Origin: GCA-2684655 sp051278165
Lineage (GTDB): Bacteria > Planctomycetota > UBA1135 > UBA2386
NCBI GenBank assembly: GCA_051278165.1
Contig: JBNMNW010000146.1
Coordinates: 1-13,707, forward strand
Reading direction: 5' to 3'
Length of the DNA: 13,707 nt
Shown: piece after piece, positions 6,300 to 13,707 of the stretch
Numbering within the stretch: the first letter of the stretch is position 1
How the letters are laid out: every line of letters begins with the position of its first letter
Program-made: the position numbers and the translations under genes
Notes under the pieces: model-generated
Databases searched by the model: none
The model's input: only the letters and a program-made list of their open reading frames with translations
What the model was told of the DNA's origin: nothing

Positions 6300-9200
6300 C
6301 AGAGCACTTCGACCAGACCGTTGAAGACGATCTGACCATTGAGCGTTACGACGAGTTCTTGCAGGCCGATTGGGTTATCCGTGTCGACGCGCACCGACAG
6401 TTCGCGGGGCAGCGAGCGGCCAACCAACAACGAACGGCCACCGAGCACGGCCTGCACCGAAGCACTGCTCGGCAACAAGCCACGCACCAGCAACCAATTG
6501 CCACGAACGATTTGGCTGGGCACCGAGAACACCGTGCCGCGGCCGAGCACAGCTTGTGCTGTCGCTTGCACATCGATCGGAGTCACCATGCCGTCGCCAT
6601 CGGTATCAGCGGTCGGGTTGGCCGTGCCGACTTGATTGGCCAAGCGGCGGACATCGACGACATCGCGCGTGCCACTGCCATCGACATCGCCAGCAAGCGC
6701 GCCGAGCACGTAGGCGGAGCCAATCGCGCGCCCCAAACCACTGACACTGACGGTCGGGCCACTGCCGAGACCAATCGCGTGCAACTGCCACGCCGACGCA
6801 TCAACGATCGCCGCAGCCACTTCGTAGCTTGTGCTGCTCGCTGCAACCGTTGCCATGATCACAAACCGCGTCGACGACTTACCAGGCAAAGTCACGCCCG
6901 ATAGCGTCACCAGCGTCTCCGCGCCTGGCGACGCCACGTTTGGGCCGCCAACCAACTCGCCAGCCGTGCGTTCCGGACCGGCGCGCAGAACACGCAGGTT
7001 GGTAACATTGGCCGAAGTCGCACCAGCGCCGCTAATCAGCACGCGCACCGAGTCGACGGCGAGCATGCGATCACCAAGGTTCGTCAGGTCGAACTCGAGC
7101 AGTTCTACTTCACCGCTCGCAGCGATTTCGATGCTCGGCGGGCTCAGCGAATCAACCTGCATCGATGGCCCAAGGTCGGTGAGCAAATCGAGCTGTAACA
7201 CAACACCATCTTCGGCGCCAAACAGCTGGCCCTGGTAGCCAGCGGGCGCAATCGGGAAGTCCGTCGAGTAGCTGTAGCCAGCGATGACCGCGATGCCGTT
7301 GTCGTTGAAGTCGACCGCCTGCAACGAGTCCTGGCCGACGCCACCGAAGTAGCTTGACCAAGCAATGGTCGAACCGTTGTTGGTCAAGAACGTCGCGAAC
7401 GCATCGATGACTCCCGCCGAGAACTGCGTCTGCACGGCATCGTTGGTCACCGGGAAGCCTGTCCCGGCTTCCCCGACAATGAACATGCCCGGCACGGCGA
7501 GATCGATATCCCGCACCCGGTCCTGGCCTGGCCCACCAAGCAACGTTGAGAACACCAACGACTGGCCAGCCGCTGAGATGCGCGAAACGAAGCCGTCGTT
7601 GGCCCCGGCAAGCGACTGCTGTGGCGCAGTCAGCGTCGCCGGATAGTTGACCGAATCGGTGAAGCCACCGATCCACACCGAGCCATCGGTATCAAACTCC
7701 ACCGCCTGCGCAGCATCTTCACCGATGCCCCCCATGTAGGTCGAGAACACCGCGACACTGGCGTTCGCGTTGAGACGGGTCAGCACGCAATCAATGTCGC
7801 CGCTGGATGACGGACGCACGACACTTGGCGTGGTCGGATAGTCCGCGCCCAACGACCAACCGGCCACCGCCAAGTCGCCGGTCGCCGGATCGCGTGCAAC
7901 TCCGAGCAACTGTTCACCAGACTGTCCGCCCAAGAACGTGCCGAAGCTGAAGGACTGACCATTCTTGGTCACGCCAAGCACGAAGCCGTCACTCTGCGCG
8001 ACCGGCACACCACCGAACGCGGGTTGGAAGCCACCGGCTGGCATCGGGAAGTTGGACGACGTGGTCCAACCGACGACGATGGCATCGCCAACGGCATCCA
8101 GTTCGACATCCTCGGCGATGTCATCAAACAGGCCGCCAGCAAACGTCGAGGCCAGCAGGGCCGAACCATTGGCACTGATGCGCGACACAAACGCATCGCC
8201 AACATCCAAGAAGAAGCTGCCGCCCGAATACAGCGATTGCGCGGCGCCCACGGTGGTCGGGAAGTCCGGCGAGTTGGTGAAGCCAACGACCGTCACGGTT
8301 TGATCCGCTGCCAAGGCGATGCCGCGAACTTGCTCGCTGTTGCTGCCGCCGAGATACGTTGCGAACACCAAGGACTGGCCATCATCACTGAGCTTCGCGA
8401 CGAAGCCGTCGGCAACGCCAGTTGATTGGAATGCGCCCACGGTCGCGGGGAAATCGGTCGACCCGGTCCAACCACCAACCCACACGCCAACGCCCGGCAG
8501 ATACTTCGTGTCGTGGATGCGATCGGTTGCGCCGCCACCAAGGAACGTTCCCCAGATCACACCGGGGTCGACGACGGTCGCTAGCGATGCATCAAGATCC
8601 TCAGCGACGAAGCCATATCGCGTGGTGCCCAACAGTCGGAACGACACGTCAATGGCTTGCTTGCCGGTCGCTGTAATTTGCCAGGCAATTGGCGCTTGCT
8701 GCAGCAACTCTCGTTCGCCTTGCGGCGTCTTGATCGCCGCGACCAAGCGTCCTTCTGCATCGATGCGCAGGTGCTCGACACCTTCGCACTCAGCGGCGAA
8801 GCTCGACAGCTCAGCGCCTGGCGCGAGCAGCAAGTCATATTCGAACGGACCCGCAACGAAGGCATCACTAGGCAGCGCCCGGAAGTGCACGTCGATGCCC
8901 GGCAACACGCGCTGCATCGTCACGGAGTCGAACGAAGGCACATCGCAAACTCGATGCGCTCCGTGCAAGAAGTTGTGACGCGTTGCGAACTCACTGCCAG
9001 TGGCAAACCCGGTCGTCGCGGCGCCCACGAATCGCGTCCGCACGATCGCACCGGAACAACTGCGCTGCGGTTCGTGCAGGTTCTCTTGCGACCAACGCTC
9101 CAACCGCAACGAGTAGCCGTCGTCATGCAGCCAACCAGTGGTATCGCCAAGCACTGCATAGCGAACCTGATCGCTGCTGTCGCTTGGCGCCGACCACTGC

Positions 9201-9406
9201 CCGCGGTTCGGCACGAACTGAAGCTGCTTGATAGCGGCCAAAGGCAGTTCGGATCGCGGTTCGGAAGACCGCTTGGAGAGAGATGCCTGGGCATCGCTCA
9301 AGTCGCCAACGAGTGAAGCGTTCTCCGCGCGGTCGGAGACACCCAAAACAACAACGGCTGCCGTAGCGGCAGCGATGGCGAGAACGTAGAGGCGCATGGT
9401 TCGCAA
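6299..9406 (-). CDS. Exported SBBP-type beta-propeller protein with dockerin-like module (1035 aa)
   Basis: The N-terminus has a signal peptide or anchor (MRTMRLYVLAIAAATAAVVVLG), so the protein acts outside the cytoplasm. Residues about 56-280 resemble the domain that usually precedes SBBP repeats (FVPNRGQW, 64-71; FRALPSDAF). Seven SBBP (beta-propeller) repeats follow, starting near 287, 350, 421, 490, 556, 621 and 685. Each opens with T-[FYL]-x-GG and carries a [DN][FY]P-like motif (in repeat 6 just FP) and a DGFV-like motif. A linker beta-domain (about 745-890, ...VELLEFDLTNLGD...) leads to two dockerin-like calcium loops: D907-V-D-G-S-G-T-R-D915 and D934-T-D-G-D-G, which continues to D945. 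A C-terminal beta segment (about 960-1035) ends the protein. A role in binding a partner or polysaccharide at the cell surface is inference. It lies between the DHH gene (84 bases upstream) and thiD (1-base overlap). Confidence 0.9.
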   Translation of the reverse strand: MRTMRLYVLAIAAATAAVVVLGVSDRAENASLVGDLSDAQASLSKRSSEPRSELPLAAIKQLQFVPNRGQWSAPSDSSDQVRYAVLGDTTGWLHDDGYSLRLERWSQENLHEPQRSCSGAIVRTRFVGAATTGFATGSEFATRHNFLHGAHRVCDVPSFDSVTMQRVLPGIDVHFRALPSDAFVAGPFEYDLLLAPGAELSSFAAECEGVEHLRIDAEGRLVAAIKTPQGERELLQQAPIAWQITATGKQAIDVSFRLLGTTRYGFVAEDLDASLATVVDPGVIWGTFLGGGATDRIHDTKYLPGVGVWVGGWTGSTDFPATVGAFQSTGVADGFVAKLSDDGQSLVFATYLGGSNSEQVRGIALAADQTVTVVGFTNSPDFPTTVGAAQSLYSGGSFFLDVGDAFVSRISANGSALLASTFAGGLFDDIAEDVELDAVGDAIVVGWTTSSNFPMPAGGFQPAFGGVPVAQSDGFVLGVTKNGQSFSFGTFLGGQSGEQLLGVARDPATGDLAVAGWSLGADYPTTPSVVRPSSSGDIDCVLTRLNANASVAVFSTYMGGIGEDAAQAVEFDTDGSVWIGGFTDSVNYPATLTAPQQSLAGANDGFVSRISAAGQSLVFSTLLGGPGQDRVRDIDLAVPGMFIVGEAGTGFPVTNDAVQTQFSAGVIDAFATFLTNNGSTIAWSSYFGGVGQDSLQAVDFNDNGIAVIAGYSYSTDFPIAPAGYQGQLFGAEDGVVLQLDLLTDLGPSMQVDSLSPPSIEIAASGEVELLEFDLTNLGDRMLAVDSVRVLISGAGATSANVTNLRVLRAGPERTAGELVGGPNVASPGAETLVTLSGVTLPGKSSTRFVIMATVAASSTSYEVAAAIVDASAWQLHAIGLGSGPTVSVSGLGRAIGSAYVLGALAGDVDGSGTRDVVDVRRLANQVGTANPTADTDGDGMVTPIDVQATAQAVLGRGTVFSVPSQIVRGNWLLVRGLLPSSASVQAVLGGRSLLVGRSLPRELSVRVDTDNPIGLQELVVTLNGQIVFNGLVEVL

Positions 9407-9448
9407 GGAAGCATAGCAGCCAGCACTGCAACATGGGCGAACCGACCC

Positions 9449-9468
9449 GCCTCGGGGTGCCCAGAGGC
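9449..9468. terminator. Short hairpin between the DHH gene and the SBBP gene
   Basis: GCCTC (9449-9453) pairs with GAGGC (9464-9468). Further G-C pairs form inside after one mismatch, giving a compact GC-rich stem 22 bases past the DHH stop codon. No T-run follows. It may attenuate rather than stop transcription into the SBBP gene. It could also be chance in GC-rich DNA. Confidence 0.25.
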
Positions 9469-9490
9469 AATTACGCCCAATCGACGAACT

Positions 9491-10585
9491 CTAGTCGTCG
9501 TCTTCGCCGAGCTTGACTGCATTGGCGCCTGAAACGCCCATGGCTTTGAGCACATTGCGCTCGAGCCGACGTTCGAGGCGGCGCAGCGTTCGGGAATCGG
9601 CGCAGTCCAACGTGATCGAACCTCCCGCCACCGAGCCGTGACCACCGCAAGAACCCTCTTCGGTCTCGATGCCAGCCTTGATCAGGCCCCAGGCATCGCC
9701 GCCGGTTTCGGTGCGAACGGAGATGTAATAGCTCTGGCCGACCAAGCCGCCACAGAAGACCGCCGTGGTGCCTTCCATGCGCAGCATCATGTCGGCGACT
9801 TCGGCCACCATTTCGGCGCTGGTCGTATTGCCGAGCGAGCACAATACAAGGCCGTCGTAGATGCGGACCTTGCCGAGGGCGTCCTTCAGCGTGCGGAAAT
9901 ACGCGACCGGCAGATCCGGGTTGGTGATCGCGGCGAGCGCTTGACGATCGAGGTATTTGGCCAGGAAGTCGACCACTTGCACATCGAGTTCGCTGACGTT
10001 GCGTGACAGGTCGGCAGTGTCGGTGCGAATGCCGTAGTGCAGAGCCGTTGCCGCCTGAGAACTCGGCTCGACGCCAGCATGCATAAGGTAGCTACCGACG
10101 ATCGTGCTGGTCGCGCCGATATCGGGCCGCACATCAACGAACGCCGTCTGGCTCGGATCGAGCTTGCTGCCGTCACCCTCATGGTGGTCGATGACGATGT
10201 CGACGGCGGTGCCCGCGGGCACGAACGTGTGGCCAAACCCCGGCTGGGTATCGACCAACGCCACGCAGTCGAAATCGCTCAGTTTGATCTCTTCGAGACG
10301 AGCCATCTCGATGCCGAGTTCGCGAACCATTGCCTGGTTCTCGGCGCGAAGGATCTTGCCGGTGATGGCGAGCTTGGTCTCGATACCGCATGCCAGCCGC
10401 GCGAACTCCATCAAGCCAATCGCACCACCGAGGGAATCGGGGTCAGGGTTCTTGTGAGTAAGCACGAGCAGACGCTGGCGTGTCTTGAGTAGATCACGCA
10501 GCACTTCGGTTCGGGCGGCTCCGCCGTTCGCTAGCTTGGCCAAGGATGAGGTGTTCATTGAGGAAACGAGCTGGGGACTCAGCAC
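9491..10585 (-). CDS. DHH/DHHA1 phosphoesterase (NrnA / PAP-phosphatase-like)
   Basis: DHH-DHHA1 proteins of this group are Mn-dependent phosphoesterases that degrade short oligoribonucleotides, pAp or cyclic-dinucleotide products. All four metal-binding motifs are present: H44-x-x-P-D48-x-D50 (THKNPDPDSLGGA), D112 (ALVDTQ), D133-H134-H135 (VIDHHEGD) and D189 in RTDTADLSR. The DHHA1 substrate motif GGHGSVAGG (314-322) closes the protein, which ends in an acidic tail (GEDDD). The length (355-364 aa) is a little over that of typical NrnA (about 320). The 10585 start is a GTG. The in-frame ATG at 10558 (residue 10) is an equally or more likely start. Neither has a clear ribosome-binding site. 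The exact substrate (nanoRNA, pAp or pApA) cannot be decided from motifs. It follows the TIM-barrel gene by about 70 bases on the same strand. Confidence 0.92.
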   Translation of the reverse strand: MLSPQLVSSMNTSSLAKLANGGAARTEVLRDLLKTRQRLLVLTHKNPDPDSLGGAIGLMEFARLACGIETKLAITGKILRAENQAMVRELGIEMARLEEIKLSDFDCVALVDTQPGFGHTFVPAGTAVDIVIDHHEGDGSKLDPSQTAFVDVRPDIGATSTIVGSYLMHAGVEPSSQAATALHYGIRTDTADLSRNVSELDVQVVDFLAKYLDRQALAAITNPDLPVAYFRTLKDALGKVRIYDGLVLCSLGNTTSAEMVAEVADMMLRMEGTTAVFCGGLVGQSYYISVRTETGGDAWGLIKAGIETEEGSCGGHGSVAGGSITLDCADSRTLRRLERRLERNVLKAMGVSGANAVKLGEDDD

Positions 10586-10628
10586 GGCTCTACGTTGAGC
10601 ATCGGGTCAACAGGCTAGCAACCTTGTG

Positions 10629-11522
10629 TTACAGGCCATACTTGTCGAGGCAGGAACGCATGCCAGCCATCTCGCCAGGGGCTACGGAGAGATCGAGTTC
10701 CAACACGACCGGGAAGGAGTTCCCAGCACGAGGTACATAGGAGGCACAGAGCCCATAGTCCACCCCACCTGCCCCCGGAGGAAGATATAGTCCATCGCCG
10801 GAAGCATCACCTAACGTCATTCCTCGCAGACGGTTACCGAACGATTCGAGCCACTCACCCTGCGCTTCGCCGAGAATCTGTTCTCGCCGAGCACAAATCC
10901 CGGCGTCGTGCCAGTAACCAAGCCGCCGCCCGCCCAGGTCCTCGAGGATGTCGTGCATCGACTCCAGGTCGAGAACAGCGCGAAGACTGCGACCCTGCGT
11001 CACGCAAAAGTGCATGTCAGGAAAGGACTTAATGATCGCGAACAGCTCCCGGCAGGCACGGTCGACGGAGGCGTTGCGGCCAACCTTGCGGCGGGCGAGC
11101 AGAGCGTGCGCCCGCTCATGGCTCCAGGCGTAGTTCAGCTCGTTGACGTCCTCCGCCTCGATGTCGCCGTAAACCGCCACGACACCCAGGTCGAGCACGA
11201 TGGATTGCGTCCCGATGGTGACCGCACAGTTGACCGCGTCGGCGACCGCGCGATGCGCCACGGTCCGCTCGCCAGCTGACTGCGAGCACAAAGATGTCAA
11301 AGCCGAACGGTCGGCCAGCGGATTGGCTGCCCGCACGCAGGCGAACGTAATCGGCAGGTCATCGGATGCAGCGCGCATCGCGGGCCACGAGATCGAACGC
11401 GGACCTGGCGAGGCGGCCAAGCCACTAAACCCTGCCTCTAGGACAGATACAACGAGCGCCGGCGGCTCCTTCGGTCCGTGAACCGAGGCCCAGGCCGACG
11501 CGAGGAATCTTTGCACATGCAT
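10629..11522 (-). CDS. Divergent sugar-phosphate isomerase / AP-endonuclease-2-like TIM barrel, possibly non-catalytic
   Basis: The 297-residue protein follows the plan of the xylose-isomerase-like TIM barrel family (Pfam AP_endonuc_2). It has beta1 at RFLASAWASV, AVTIGTQSIVLDLG (100-113) as a central strand, LGYWHDAG (201-208) and EWLESFGNRLRGMTLGD (223-239). LPPGAGGVDYG (247-257) and a closing VVLELDL (272-278) with E274 follow. Family members normally show D-x-G-H, H-x-H-D and D-H-x-x-P-G at these places. Here the histidines appear replaced (I209; T236 and G238; Y246), while D206, D239 and E274 remain. The expected divalent-metal site therefore looks incomplete, pointing to a changed or lost activity. 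There is no signal peptide. The start at 11522 has no clear ribosome-binding site. It is divergent from the coiled-coil lipoprotein and probably co-transcribed with the DHH gene downstream. Family assignment is by eye. Confidence 0.72.
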   Translation of the reverse strand: MHVQRFLASAWASVHGPKEPPALVVSVLEAGFSGLAASPGPRSISWPAMRAASDDLPITFACVRAANPLADRSALTSLCSQSAGERTVAHRAVADAVNCAVTIGTQSIVLDLGVVAVYGDIEAEDVNELNYAWSHERAHALLARRKVGRNASVDRACRELFAIIKSFPDMHFCVTQGRSLRAVLDLESMHDILEDLGGRRLGYWHDAGICARREQILGEAQGEWLESFGNRLRGMTLGDASGDGLYLPPGAGGVDYGLCASYVPRAGNSFPVVLELDLSVAPGEMAGMRSCLDKYGL

Positions 11523-11594
11523 GTGGATGTTTTTCCAGAATGGGCCTGAGGCGCTACCTTCCAGTTCTCTCGACCATCTGTCGAAACGACTAGC

Positions 11595-11599
11595 GGAGG
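11595..11599 (+). promoter_or_regulatory. Shine-Dalgarno site of the coiled-coil lipoprotein
   Basis: GGAGG ends ten bases before the ATG at 11610. It is one of the few textbook ribosome-binding sites in the window and fixes the start, which also gives a proper lipoprotein signal. The 87 bases between the two divergent starts must hold both promoters, but I cannot identify clear -35/-10 pairs. Confidence 0.75.
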
Positions 11600-11609
11600 A
11601 CCCCCACCG

Positions 11610-13640
11610 ATGAACAGAAGCCTCGTATTCACGCCACTGATCGTGATCCTAGTGAGCTTGGTTGGCTGCCGCGCGCAAAGTGAGCGCCGCAACCTACAGA
11701 ACTCAGTCACGCGTCTTGAGCAACGACTCAAGAACATGGACACCTACCTGAAGTCTCTACAAGAGGGACAGAAGGAGCAGACGACTCAGCAGGCTTCTGC
11801 AATCCAGAACAAGGAACAGGAAGTCCAGAAGCTTAGAGGTGTCATCGAACAGCAGGAGGGCGCCATCAGCAAGCAACGCGAGCAGCTTGATCGCGAGCGT
11901 TCGCAAATGCGCACCGAGATGGAGCGGGCCAAGACTGACATGCGCAAGGACCAGGAGGCGATGCGGGTGAGCATGGCCAAGGAGATGCAGGCGCGGGAGA
12001 AGCAGCTAGCCGAGCTCAGCGAACAGCGCGACCATATGGTTGCGCACATGGAGAAAGAGCAACGCAGCCTCGAAGCTACTGCCAAGCAGATGGAGCAGGA
12101 GCACCTAGCCATGCAGAAGGCGATGGCAGCGCAGCAACGCCAGATCGCCGCCGACGAACGCGGTAGGCAGGAGCAGATGAACGCGCAGCAACGCGAGCGC
12201 CAGGAACAGCACCAGGCGCTGGAACGGCAAATGGCCGAGCAACACGAACAACTGGTCAAGCAGCAGAAAGCCGAAGAGCAGGCCTTGCACCAGACCATTC
12301 GTGCGCGCGAAGAAGAGATGCACGCCCGTATCAAGGCGGAAGAGCAAGCTCTCGAGCAGAACGCCGAGAACCAACGCCGCGATTATCGCAAGCATCAGCA
12401 AGCGCAAGCCGGCGCCAAGAAGGAGCGCGAGATGAAGTTCAAGCGCCAGCTCGAGGACGCCCACAAGGCGATGCAGTCGATGGAGCACAAGCTCGCCGAG
12501 CAGAACACCAGCAAGCAGCGAGCGAACGAACTTGCCGGCCGACTAGCTAAGCTCGAGACTCGCCTTGCCCAAGTCACGCAACGCAACGCCGACCACAGCA
12601 GCCGCACGGTTCAGGTAGCCCAGGAACTTGAGATCGCACAGGCCCAACTGGCCGCAGCACAAGGCACTGCCAAGAACGGCTCGAATACCCCCAGCAAGGA
12701 AACCCAGAAGGCGATCGCGCAACTGACCCAAGAACGCAAGGAGATCGCTCGCTTGCGCACTTCGATCCAACGCGACCTCGCCAAGGCCGGTCAGGGCAAA
12801 AGCAAGCAGGAGAGCAGCGCGGCAAGACGCCTAAAGAAGGAGAACGCGGACCTGAAGGCGAAGCTGCGCGCGATGGAAGCAAAGTTCGAAAGCCTGCAGC
12901 TGCAGCGCAAGGAAGACAGCGACAAACTGCTTCGTGCAGCAGCGCAAGCCAACGGCTTCGTAAGCAGGCCAGCCCGTCACACGCAAGGCGGCCCCGCTGG
13001 CCCAAGCGCACCGAGAAACGCCCGCCGCGCATCCGGCGGACCAGTTGGAATAGTCGGACCGAGGGTCTCCGGCCGCGTGGTGTCTGGCGGCAAGCAGGTC
13101 GAGAAAGCCCGCGTGCGCCGCACCAACAAGGCCGCACCGTCGATGATTGATTCAAGGCTGCCGAAGGGTCACCCGCTGCCCAAGGGCGGCACGCACGCGA
13201 CGACGACTGTTGCAACCAGTAGCGCGCCCGCGCACGACAGCCATGGCGAAAGCCACGGCGAGCACGGCGACAACAGCAACGCGTTCAACGGCATCGGCAC
13301 GCTGATCATCAATGCCGAAGACGGCACGGTGAACGTGCACATTCACGGCGCCGAGCAGATCACGCCGCCGGCTCCGAATCCAAACGCACGAACGAACTCT
13401 GGCGCGAACCGCACGCCACCACGCCCAGGACGGAACTTCGAGCAAACGCTCAACAACGAGCAGGCTGACGACAACGCAAGCGCTTCACTGCGAATGGCAC
13501 GTGAAGCGTTCCGAAAGGCCAGAAGCTCAAAGGCGAAGCCGAAGAAGAAGCCCAGCAAGAAGAAGTCCTCGAAGCAGGACGACGCCGCCAACAAAAAGAA
13601 GTCGTCAAAGAAGATCAACGACGAGACGCTCTCCGCCTAA
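11610..13640 (+). CDS. Coiled-coil lipoprotein with basic low-complexity C-terminus (676 aa)
   Basis: Residues 1-20 form a type II signal peptide with lipobox L-V-G-C20. R21 at position +2 suggests no inner-membrane retention, so the mature protein is probably outer-membrane-anchored. From about 26 to 445 the sequence is almost continuous heptad-like, Glu/Gln/Lys/Arg-rich coiled coil, Gln- and Met-rich at 140-300, with a short break near 351-362. A Gly/Pro/Arg-rich linker (450-525) follows, then a His-rich patch (HDSHGESHGEHGD, 542-554). A short predicted beta segment (IGTLIINAEDGTVNVHIHG, 562-580) comes next. A Lys-rich tail (641-668) could bind polyanions such as nucleic acid, lipopolysaccharide or peptidoglycan-associated polymers. 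I do not recognise the family. A structural tether or scaffold role is inference. The gene is divergent from the TIM-barrel gene, and its stop lies inside a hairpin loop. Confidence 0.85.
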   Translation: MNRSLVFTPLIVILVSLVGCRAQSERRNLQNSVTRLEQRLKNMDTYLKSLQEGQKEQTTQQASAIQNKEQEVQKLRGVIEQQEGAISKQREQLDRERSQMRTEMERAKTDMRKDQEAMRVSMAKEMQAREKQLAELSEQRDHMVAHMEKEQRSLEATAKQMEQEHLAMQKAMAAQQRQIAADERGRQEQMNAQQRERQEQHQALERQMAEQHEQLVKQQKAEEQALHQTIRAREEEMHARIKAEEQALEQNAENQRRDYRKHQQAQAGAKKEREMKFKRQLEDAHKAMQSMEHKLAEQNTSKQRANELAGRLAKLETRLAQVTQRNADHSSRTVQVAQELEIAQAQLAAAQGTAKNGSNTPSKETQKAIAQLTQERKEIARLRTSIQRDLAKAGQGKSKQESSAARRLKKENADLKAKLRAMEAKFESLQLQRKEDSDKLLRAAAQANGFVSRPARHTQGGPAGPSAPRNARRASGGPVGIVGPRVSGRVVSGGKQVEKARVRRTNKAAPSMIDSRLPKGHPLPKGGTHATTTVATSSAPAHDSHGESHGEHGDNSNAFNGIGTLIINAEDGTVNVHIHGAEQITPPAPNPNARTNSGANRTPPRPGRNFEQTLNNEQADDNASASLRMAREAFRKARSSKAKPKKKPSKKKSSKQDDAANKKKSSKKINDETLSA

Positions 13641-13649
13641 GCGGAGAGC
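13628..13649. terminator. Perfect 9-bp hairpin enclosing two opposed stop codons
   Basis: GCTCTCCGC (13628-13636) pairs perfectly with GCGGAGAGC (13641-13649) around the 4-base loop CTAA. The loop holds the plus-strand stop TAA (13638-13640) and the minus-strand stop TAG (13639-13637). No T-run follows on either strand. Its place between converging reading frames suggests a shared bidirectional terminator, probably Rho-assisted. Confidence 0.5.
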
Positions 13650-13707
13650 CAACTGGCAACGCGCTGGCGGACTGCGCCGCGCGGCCACCAAGCCGGCCAA
13701 ACCTGTG
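13637..13707 (-). CDS. C-terminal end of a gene entering from the right edge (partial)
   Basis: Only 23 sense codons fit in the window. The minus-strand frame that stops with TAG at 13639-13637 reads QVWPAWWPRGAVRQRVASWL followed by SA. It is Trp/Arg-rich and ends like a natural C-terminus. Its stop overlaps the lipoprotein stop tail to tail, and the two share the hairpin at 13628-13649, which supports a real convergent gene. Other frames here are also open over this short distance, so the call is tentative and no function can be given. Confidence 0.35.
   Translation of the reverse strand, partial: QVWPAWWPRGAVRQRVASWLSA

Noticed and set aside
11786..12334. 182-codon Cys/Ser-rich minus-strand frame
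   Set aside because: It is the antisense of the Glu/Gln/Lys-rich coiled coil. The odd composition follows from the complementary codons.

Overview
The window looks like chromosomal DNA from a GC-rich, Gram-negative-type bacterium, most likely of the Planctomycetota. This is inferred from gene content: a large exported protein combining SBBP-type beta-propeller repeats with a dockerin-like double EF-hand module, a xylose-isomerase/AP-endonuclease-2-like TIM barrel, and a coiled-coil lipoprotein with a Lys-rich tail. No rRNA or marker gene is present to settle the phylum. No phage, CRISPR array, transposase or integrase is visible.

Layout. Positions 1-2537 are all on the minus strand. From upstream to downstream they hold a flavohemoglobin (hmp-like NO dioxygenase, 1299-2537), a small exported protein of unknown function (915-1169), and a serine hydrolase of the beta-lactamase/penicillin-binding-protein fold whose C-terminus runs off the left edge (1-886). 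A nested inverted repeat lies directly before the flavohemoglobin start and is a candidate NO-responsive operator. Positions 2538-3232 contain no convincing gene but carry a 15-bp tandem repeat. A tRNA-Gly(GCC) with encoded CCA follows on the minus strand (3233-3307), with a strong hairpin just past its 3' end. A long-chain acyl-CoA synthetase-like enzyme of the ANL superfamily is on the plus strand (true start probably 3531, end 5345). It converges, across a GC-rich hairpin, with a minus-strand gene series.

That minus-strand series reads, upstream to downstream: a divergent TIM-barrel protein (10629-11522), a DHH/DHHA1 phosphoesterase (9491-10558 or 10585), the 1035-residue SBBP/dockerin protein (6299-9406), and thiD (HMP/HMP-P kinase, 5514-6299). 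The last two overlap by one base (TGATG) and are probably translationally coupled. The functional link is not obvious: nucleotide phosphoester hydrolysis, a secreted propeller and thiamine salvage do not form a known pathway. Divergent to the series, a 676-residue coiled-coil lipoprotein runs right (11610-13640). Its stop codon lies in the loop of a perfect 9-bp hairpin and overlaps the stop codon of an open reading frame entering from the right edge on the minus strand.

I did not find a clear new defence, mobile or biosynthetic system. The items most worth a second look are the TIM-barrel protein that has lost several usual metal-ligand positions, the exactly seven-unit propeller with a dockerin module, the divergently placed coiled-coil lipoprotein, and the palindromic region before the flavohemoglobin.
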